Position numbers and translations under genes: made by a program
Part shown: positions 16,874-20,838 of the stretch, one piece after another
Layout of the letters: every line of letters starts with the position of its first letter
How positions within the stretch are numbered: the first letter of the stretch is position 1
Source: Ascoidea tarda (nom. inval.)
Lineage: Eukaryota > Ascomycota > Saccharomycetes > Ascoideales > Ascoideaceae
NCBI GenBank assembly: GCA_030560485.1
Contig: JAKTTS010000275.1
Span: 1 to 20,838, forward strand
Direction: 5' to 3'
Length of the DNA: 20,838 bases
The notes under the pieces: generated by a model
What the model saw: the letters and a program-made list of their open reading frames with translations, nothing else
Databases searched by the model: none
What the model was told of the DNA's origin: nothing

Positions 16874-17780
16874 TTAAACAGCTGGAAATCGAGTGTTTGT
16901 TGAAGCTTCATTCATATAACTATCAAGTTCAGCATCTAAACCACTAATGTCTTTTGTAACTTTATTGGAGTTATCGTTCTCATTTAATGCCTCTGGATTG
17001 AGTTCTGTTTGATTTCTTTCACCATTCATATAATTTGATAACTCATCATCCAAATCTTCCAATGTTTTCCTATTTTCTGCCGGCCTTCTTTTATTCTCAT
17101 TGAATCTACCTCTTGGACCTCTTGAACGGCCACGAGAACGAAATGAAGCTGGTTGTCGTGGTACTGGAGAGCTTAAACGATCTTTCAATGGAACACCATT
17201 TTGAACACTTATAACTTGACCAGCAGCTTTTTTGCCATCGTATTTTTCAATCGCCAAATTATTAAAGGATGGATCAGTGAAACAAATATAAGCAACACCA
17301 GTTGAACTACCACTAGTGTTATATTGAATTCTTGTGAACTTTACTGGAGCAATTCGTTCAAAAAGCTCAGTCAAATCCCTTTGAGTCAAATCGTAATGCA
17401 AATTTTTCACCTTAAGATAAGGAGTTCCTTCACTTAATGACTCCAATTCTGATGGTCTTATTTCTTCAATTGGTGGTGCAGAAACTCTTGGTCTAGATCG
17501 TGGTCTTGATCTTGATCTTGGTCTAAGCCTTGGTGATCTTGAATTAAACCCCCTAGGATTTTTGCTCACACCTCTTCTGTTATGAGAAGAGCCTTTATTT
17601 CTTCTTCTATCTTGCTATGATAATTGAAAATTGGTTATTATTTGGTTTGATGATTTTGATGACGCCAGAGCTGGAAAAAAAACTGTTTTGTTTGCTGTGG
17701 AAAGTGTGATGAATCGAACATACATGTTTCTCGCCAATTATTTCATCCAAAGTCTTTTCTAGTATGGAACTGTTTGACAT
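16874..17780 (-). CDS. YRA1: RNA-annealing mRNA export adaptor Yra1/ALYREF, two exons
   Basis: I read this as exon 1 17780-17724 and exon 2 17614-16874, giving 265 aa. The exon 2 frame alone has no ATG start, only an internal GTG at 17569, and is closed upstream by the TAG of the splice acceptor. Exon 1 gives MSNSSILEKTLDEIIGEKH, which matches the conserved N-terminal motif of REF proteins (S. cerevisiae Yra1: KSLDEIIG). After it come an R/S/P-rich segment (about 40-64), an RRM (84-157, with YLKVKNLHYD and STGVAYICF), an RGR-rich region (about 170-197), and the C-terminal Sub2/UAP56-binding motif LEDLDDELSNYM (204-215). A second copy-like motif, LDAELDSYM, lies at 245-253. Yra1 is recruited by Sub2 in TREX and hands mRNA to Mex67. 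It could be the paralogue Yra2, but the paired end motifs favour Yra1. RRM divergence leaves the exact orthologue open. Confidence 0.9.
17615..17723 (-). other. YRA1: Spliceosomal intron of YRA1, 109 nt
   Basis: The 5' splice site is GTATGT (17723-17718). The likely branch site is TAATAAC (17640-17634), one base off the TACTAAC consensus. The 3' splice site is CATAG ending at 17615, 19 bases after the branch heptamer. The intron is in phase 0 (CAT|CAA) and joins the N-terminal LDEIIG motif to the R-rich region. A polypyrimidine tract of eight T's followed by CCAG lies in the middle of the intron. That AG lies upstream of the proposed branch site, so it is not the expected acceptor. Confidence 0.88.
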
Positions 17781-18107
17781 TTTAAAATGAGTGCTGATAA
17801 ATGCAAAAACATTGGTATTCCCAGTGATTTCAACTGCTCGGTTGTGCAATTTCCAAAGGGTGTTGAGAAGCAACTCCAAAAAGGTCACCCTGCGGCTGTT
17901 AAAGTGCGCAGCAAAAGAGGAGCTAAGTTGCACAAGAAAAGTGGCACTAAGTTGCGACACTTAAAGTAGCGTTTGATAAATTATATTCCATTGAAAACAG
18001 AAACGAAAACATAAGTCTAGATAAAACAATAAATGACTGAATAACTAAATATATATAAAAATGTAAAAAAAATAAGAAAAATAATTTGACTATCGCAGTC
18101 TCAAAGA
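17781..18107. promoter_or_regulatory. Spacer: arrestin 3' flank and YRA1 promoter
   Basis: 327 bases between two minus-strand genes. The part next to YRA1 (17787-17970) is less A+T-rich than typical spacers here and includes a 9-bp direct repeat CTAAGTTGC at 17923-17931 and 17947-17955. Bases 18030-18080 are A+T-rich (AATATATATAAAA) and probably hold the arrestin 3'-end signals. A 60-codon plus-strand frame (17787-17969) is open but unsupported. Confidence 0.5.
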
Positions 18108-20537
18108 TCAATTGCCACTGGGTCTCTTTTCATTTAGTTTTCTAGTGTTGCTAGATTCTGGATTGACCAATTCTTCATATGGTGGAGGAGCAAACTCAGG
18201 ATGTTCTGGCTCTTCATCTAATTGGTGGTTTCCTTGTGGTTGAACAGCTGGGGCCACTGACAGTGGTTGGGCTATATTTGATTTCTTTTCTGTTTGGCCT
18301 TGGACAGAAGAATAACCGGCTTTTTCATTAGGATATTCTGGTTTCTTAGACTCGTCTGATTTATCAGAAGTGAGTACACCAAAGGATCCTGGGAAAGCTC
18401 CTGGAACAGAGCCCAAGCCAGAGCTAGAAGTTTGTGGAATTGGTGTAGAAGCAGGGGAAACAGGGGTGAGGGCTGGAGCTGTTGTTGGTGATGGAATAGG
18501 GGAGGGAACTTCAGTGGAGACTTGTGGTTGTGCAAGTGGAGTTGATTTTTCTGGTGATGTGATTTTAGCTGGAATAGGTGGTGTGTCAACAGATTGAGTG
18601 GGTGGAGGTGGAGCTGGTTTCTTGTGATAATAGTTTATGGGAATTGAGGTTGAAGCAGCAGGAACAGGTTGTGGAGCTGGAACAGATTCTTTATTCAAGC
18701 CAGTAACTGGACTAGAATCGGAATTAGAATTAGAATAGGATGTAGGGTTTGCAGTGTTTGTTTCTGGAATGGGTTCTGATACAGGAACCGGTTTGGAGAC
18801 ATCAGTTATGACTGTTGGTTCATAAGGAGTAGTTTTTGTTGGTACTTGTTGTTGTTTAGAAACAGGAGCTGGGATAACAGCTGAAACAGGATCTAAGGTA
18901 GGAGGTGATGTTGGGACATTAGCTTTGGCAGCAGTTGGACCAGCCTCTTTTTGTTGAGATGATAAAGATGAAGATGTTGTTGGTGCTGGTGGAGATGTTA
19001 CTACTGGGGTAGTTGAGGTTTGTTGAGAAGTGGGTGGAATTGATGGTGGTGGGGTGGAATGAGAACTTGAGTTGTCAAAAGAATCAGGTCTTGGTGGTAA
19101 TTTTGGTGGTTGTTGAGAAGTTTTTGAAGGTTGTTGAGATTCAGATGAGGAAGAGCCGTAGTAGGCATTATTGGAACCCTTTTTAAATTTGTTTCTAACA
19201 AAATCACCAAATTCAGAATAAGCCTGAGAGAATTTGACTTCTTCATTTGGTCTAATTGGGGGATCAGTTTGAGAGATACTGAGGAACGAATTGATATCTT
19301 TTCTAGTTCTTGGATTGTAAACGTTTTGAATGACGGGAATGCTTTGGACCAATAAATTCAATGAAAGAATAGTGGATTTATTTTCTGGAGTGAAATCAGC
19401 AAAGACTTGAAGATCGTGGTACTTTGTGATATTGCTTGTTTTCAAAGTTTCGTAAAGAGAACCAGGGATCAATTTTGACTTGTAGGTATCCTCAGGAATA
19501 GTTAATTGATAAGCATAGGTATTAGAGGTTGAAGAGTTGATTTGTTGAGCTTGAGATAGATCTAAAAGAATTGGATCGTTGAGTTGAATTAAAGTTGTTG
19601 CTTCTAAATAGTCGGCTTTTATAGATTCAGCTCTAATATCAGTTTTTGAATTTAAATTGACTTTCAAGCTTTTTAGGTAGATTTTATCGGAACCAGCAGA
19701 CTGTTTTAAATCTTGTGGACTCTTTTTAGAAGTGATAACAAACACACCTGGAAAGGGTTCGTCGATGACCAAGTAGGGGAGGTTCTTTGGGAATTTGAGT
19801 TCGAAAGTAAAGGGGATTTCATGTTGAGGTGTTGATGAGAGTTCTAAGGATGAAGCAGACTCGATTGGAGAAGATGGGGACTTGATGTCAATGATTCCAT
19901 CTTTTGCAACAGAAAATGGGGTTGTAGCTGTATTGACACCGTCGATTACCAAAGAGCTTGATGGAATAAAGACAAATTTCTCATCAACTCTGCCATTGGC
20001 TTTGAAGTGACTTGCTCTAGCAACAGTGACTTTGACAAAATACTCAATAGAAATATCAGTTGTTTGGGTGTTTTCTAGCTCAGCATCAGAAGTGTTTCTT
20101 GTTTCAACAAGAGTAGGAGGAAGAGCAAGACTATCGTTGTTCTCAGGGATTCTGAATTGAAAAGGATATTCGTACTTGCCTTGCTTGATGGTTGATACAC
20201 TCTTTGAGGTTTTTGTTGATTGCTTTTTGGAAGAGCTTTTGGAGCCCAAGCCAAAAAGGCCCCTGGAGGCAGGGGGATAGACCTCCAAGGTCTCGTACAA
20301 AAACCTGTAGTCCTCAGTGTCTTCGGTCTTGATATTCTTTTGCTTCTTCTTGTCGTAATTGACGTTTTTGATGTGGGTGGTGGAGACACCTTGCAATTTG
20401 ACACTGATGTTGCTGACCTCTATGTCCTTGTGGACCTGCAAGAAAACAGAACCAGAGACAATGTCAGTGTTGGTGAAGATGCCATCGGTTTCGGTTGGCT
20501 TGTGGAGAGTAACAGATAAGTCGTAAGAATAGCCCAT
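18108..20537 (-). CDS. Alpha-arrestin (arrestin-related trafficking adaptor) with C-terminal PPxY
   Basis: 809 aa from ATG at 20537 (MGYSYDLSV). The frame is open 19 codons further up, but that upstream part has only a TTG at its head. The N-terminal arrestin domain covers about residues 1-190 (DLSVTLHKP, SGSVFLQVHKDIEVSNISVKLQG, KYEYPFQFRIPE, SIEYFVKVTVAR). The C-terminal arrestin domain covers about 240-430. The rest (about 460-809) is a disordered Pro/Ser/Thr/Gln-rich tail with SH3-type motifs such as KLPPRPDSF and PPIPAK. It carries a PY motif, PPPYEEL, at 784-790, the type that binds WW domains of the Rsp5/Nedd4 ubiquitin ligase. This fits an adaptor that brings Rsp5 to plasma-membrane transporters for endocytosis. 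I cannot assign it to a named Art protein. A TATA box precedes it. Confidence 0.88.
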   Translation of the reverse strand: MGYSYDLSVTLHKPTETDGIFTNTDIVSGSVFLQVHKDIEVSNISVKLQGVSTTHIKNVNYDKKKQKNIKTEDTEDYRFLYETLEVYPPASRGLFGLGSKSSSKKQSTKTSKSVSTIKQGKYEYPFQFRIPENNDSLALPPTLVETRNTSDAELENTQTTDISIEYFVKVTVARASHFKANGRVDEKFVFIPSSSLVIDGVNTATTPFSVAKDGIIDIKSPSSPIESASSLELSSTPQHEIPFTFELKFPKNLPYLVIDEPFPGVFVITSKKSPQDLKQSAGSDKIYLKSLKVNLNSKTDIRAESIKADYLEATTLIQLNDPILLDLSQAQQINSSTSNTYAYQLTIPEDTYKSKLIPGSLYETLKTSNITKYHDLQVFADFTPENKSTILSLNLLVQSIPVIQNVYNPRTRKDINSFLSISQTDPPIRPNEEVKFSQAYSEFGDFVRNKFKKGSNNAYYGSSSSESQQPSKTSQQPPKLPPRPDSFDNSSSHSTPPPSIPPTSQQTSTTPVVTSPPAPTTSSSLSSQQKEAGPTAAKANVPTSPPTLDPVSAVIPAPVSKQQQVPTKTTPYEPTVITDVSKPVPVSEPIPETNTANPTSYSNSNSDSSPVTGLNKESVPAPQPVPAASTSIPINYYHKKPAPPPPTQSVDTPPIPAKITSPEKSTPLAQPQVSTEVPSPIPSPTTAPALTPVSPASTPIPQTSSSGLGSVPGAFPGSFGVLTSDKSDESKKPEYPNEKAGYSSVQGQTEKKSNIAQPLSVAPAVQPQGNHQLDEEPEHPEFAPPPYEELVNPESSNTRKLNEKRPSGN

Positions 20538-20838
20538 TGCGAAGTGTTGTAAAAGGAATTGCGTCTGTAGAAGAGCTAGGTACAGAGATTGCAACAGAGA
20601 GAGGAGGAAAGAAGCAATGAGGGAGGTTTTATAGTCTTGCTCTTTGCTCGTCCAAGCCCCTGACTGCGATCAGCCTGGTTGGGGGTAAAAGTGCTTTGAT
20701 TTGCTGTGGGTTTGAAATGGGCCTGGAATGGGCTGGGCCTGGACTGCTGGTGCTGGTGCTTCTGCTGCTTCCGAGCATTGGCCTGTTTCTGGGGCATTTC
20801 GTGCTGCTGCTCCAGGGTCTGGACGTATTCCAGCTTCC
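20538..20838. promoter_or_regulatory. G+C-rich promoter of the arrestin gene
   Basis: 301 bases to the right edge. Bases 20701-20760 contain 36 G+C out of 60. On the minus strand it has CCAAT (20781-20777), AGGGG (20661-20657, a stress-response-element core) and a TATA box. A minus-strand frame continues through 20576-20797 and reads as Q/K/H-rich peptide toward the window edge. The end of an upstream gene cannot be fully ruled out, but the TATA box inside it and the 38 bases left before the arrestin ATG argue for a promoter. Confidence 0.55.
20627..20633 (-). promoter_or_regulatory. TATA box of the arrestin gene
   Basis: TATAAAA on the minus strand, about 90 bases before the ATG at 20537, in the context GACTATAAAACC. 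The spacing is normal for a yeast TATA promoter. Confidence 0.7.

Noticed and set aside
16874-17569. YRA1 starting at the GTG at 17569
   Set aside because: The frame lacks the conserved N-terminal REF motif, which is found in frame in an upstream exon beyond a well-formed intron.
17690-17760. tRNA-like B-box (GTTCGATTC) with a weak A-box-like stretch upstream in the YRA1 exon 1/intron
   Set aside because: The boxes are too close together for a tRNA, and no cloverleaf stems can be drawn. The upstream part is the LDEIIG-coding exon.
17607-17960. 117-codon minus-strand frame over the YRA1 first exon and promoter
   Set aside because: It contains exon 1 in frame but runs on into the intron and extends upstream through promoter sequence. 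Only the ATG at 17780 and the 57 bases after it belong to the gene.
20538-20594. Arrestin N-terminal extension from TTG at 20594
   Set aside because: TTG start is not credible. The ATG at 20537 begins exactly at the first beta-strand of the arrestin domain and has a TATA box at the right distance.
20576-20797. 73-codon Q/K/H-rich minus-strand frame reaching toward the right edge
   Set aside because: It would end 38 bases before the arrestin start and overlaps the TATA box. Composition matches the G+C promoter islands. Sequence beyond the window would settle it.
1-20838. Mobile or virus-like elements, CRISPR arrays, rRNA genes
   Set aside because: No transposase, reverse transcriptase, integrase, terminal repeats, spaced direct repeats or rRNA-like sequence was seen on either strand.

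Overview
This is nuclear DNA of an ascomycete budding yeast (Saccharomycotina). The evidence is A+T-rich spacers, compact and mostly intronless genes, the splice signals GTATGT and TACTAAC, long asparagine runs, and close relatives of known yeast proteins (Map2, Rpa43, Mme1, Yra1). I cannot name the species. It is probably not Saccharomyces itself, because the window carries a full Tudor-SN (SND1-type) gene, a family S. cerevisiae lacks. CTG leucine codons are almost missing, so the CUG decoding class should be tested before residues at CTG are trusted.

Layout, left to right. 1-2458 (-): a Zn2Cys6 transcription factor whose C-terminus runs off the left edge. 2729-4107 (-): methionine aminopeptidase 2 with a 62-nt intron that hides its true start. 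4461-5639 (+): an asparagine-rich, prion-like protein of unknown function, divergent from MAP2. 6560-7726 (+): RNA polymerase I subunit Rpa43. 8578-9186 (+): a small possible membrane protein. 10081-11388 (+): an isopenicillin-N-synthase-like 2-oxoglutarate/Fe(II) oxygenase behind a long G+C-rich promoter. 11887-14613 (+): Tudor-SN. 15128-16348 (+): mitochondrial carrier Mme1. 16874-17780 (-): mRNA-export adaptor Yra1 with a 109-nt intron. 18108-20537 (-): an alpha-arrestin with a C-terminal PPxY motif and a TATA promoter.

The genes do not form a pathway or cluster. Several serve general gene expression: Rpa43 (rRNA synthesis), Yra1 (mRNA export), Map2 (removal of the first methionine) and Tudor-SN (RNA metabolism). 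This looks like ordinary chromosomal gene order. I see no mobile element, virus-like element, CRISPR array, rRNA or tRNA gene.

I found no unknown biological system. The points most worth a second look are the two introns that plain ORF calling misses, retention of Tudor-SN in a budding yeast, the islands of about 60% G+C in otherwise A+T-rich promoters, the near absence of CTG codons, a Yra1 with two C-terminal helicase-binding-like motifs, and an inverted repeat around a CCG-N7-CGG motif upstream of MME1.
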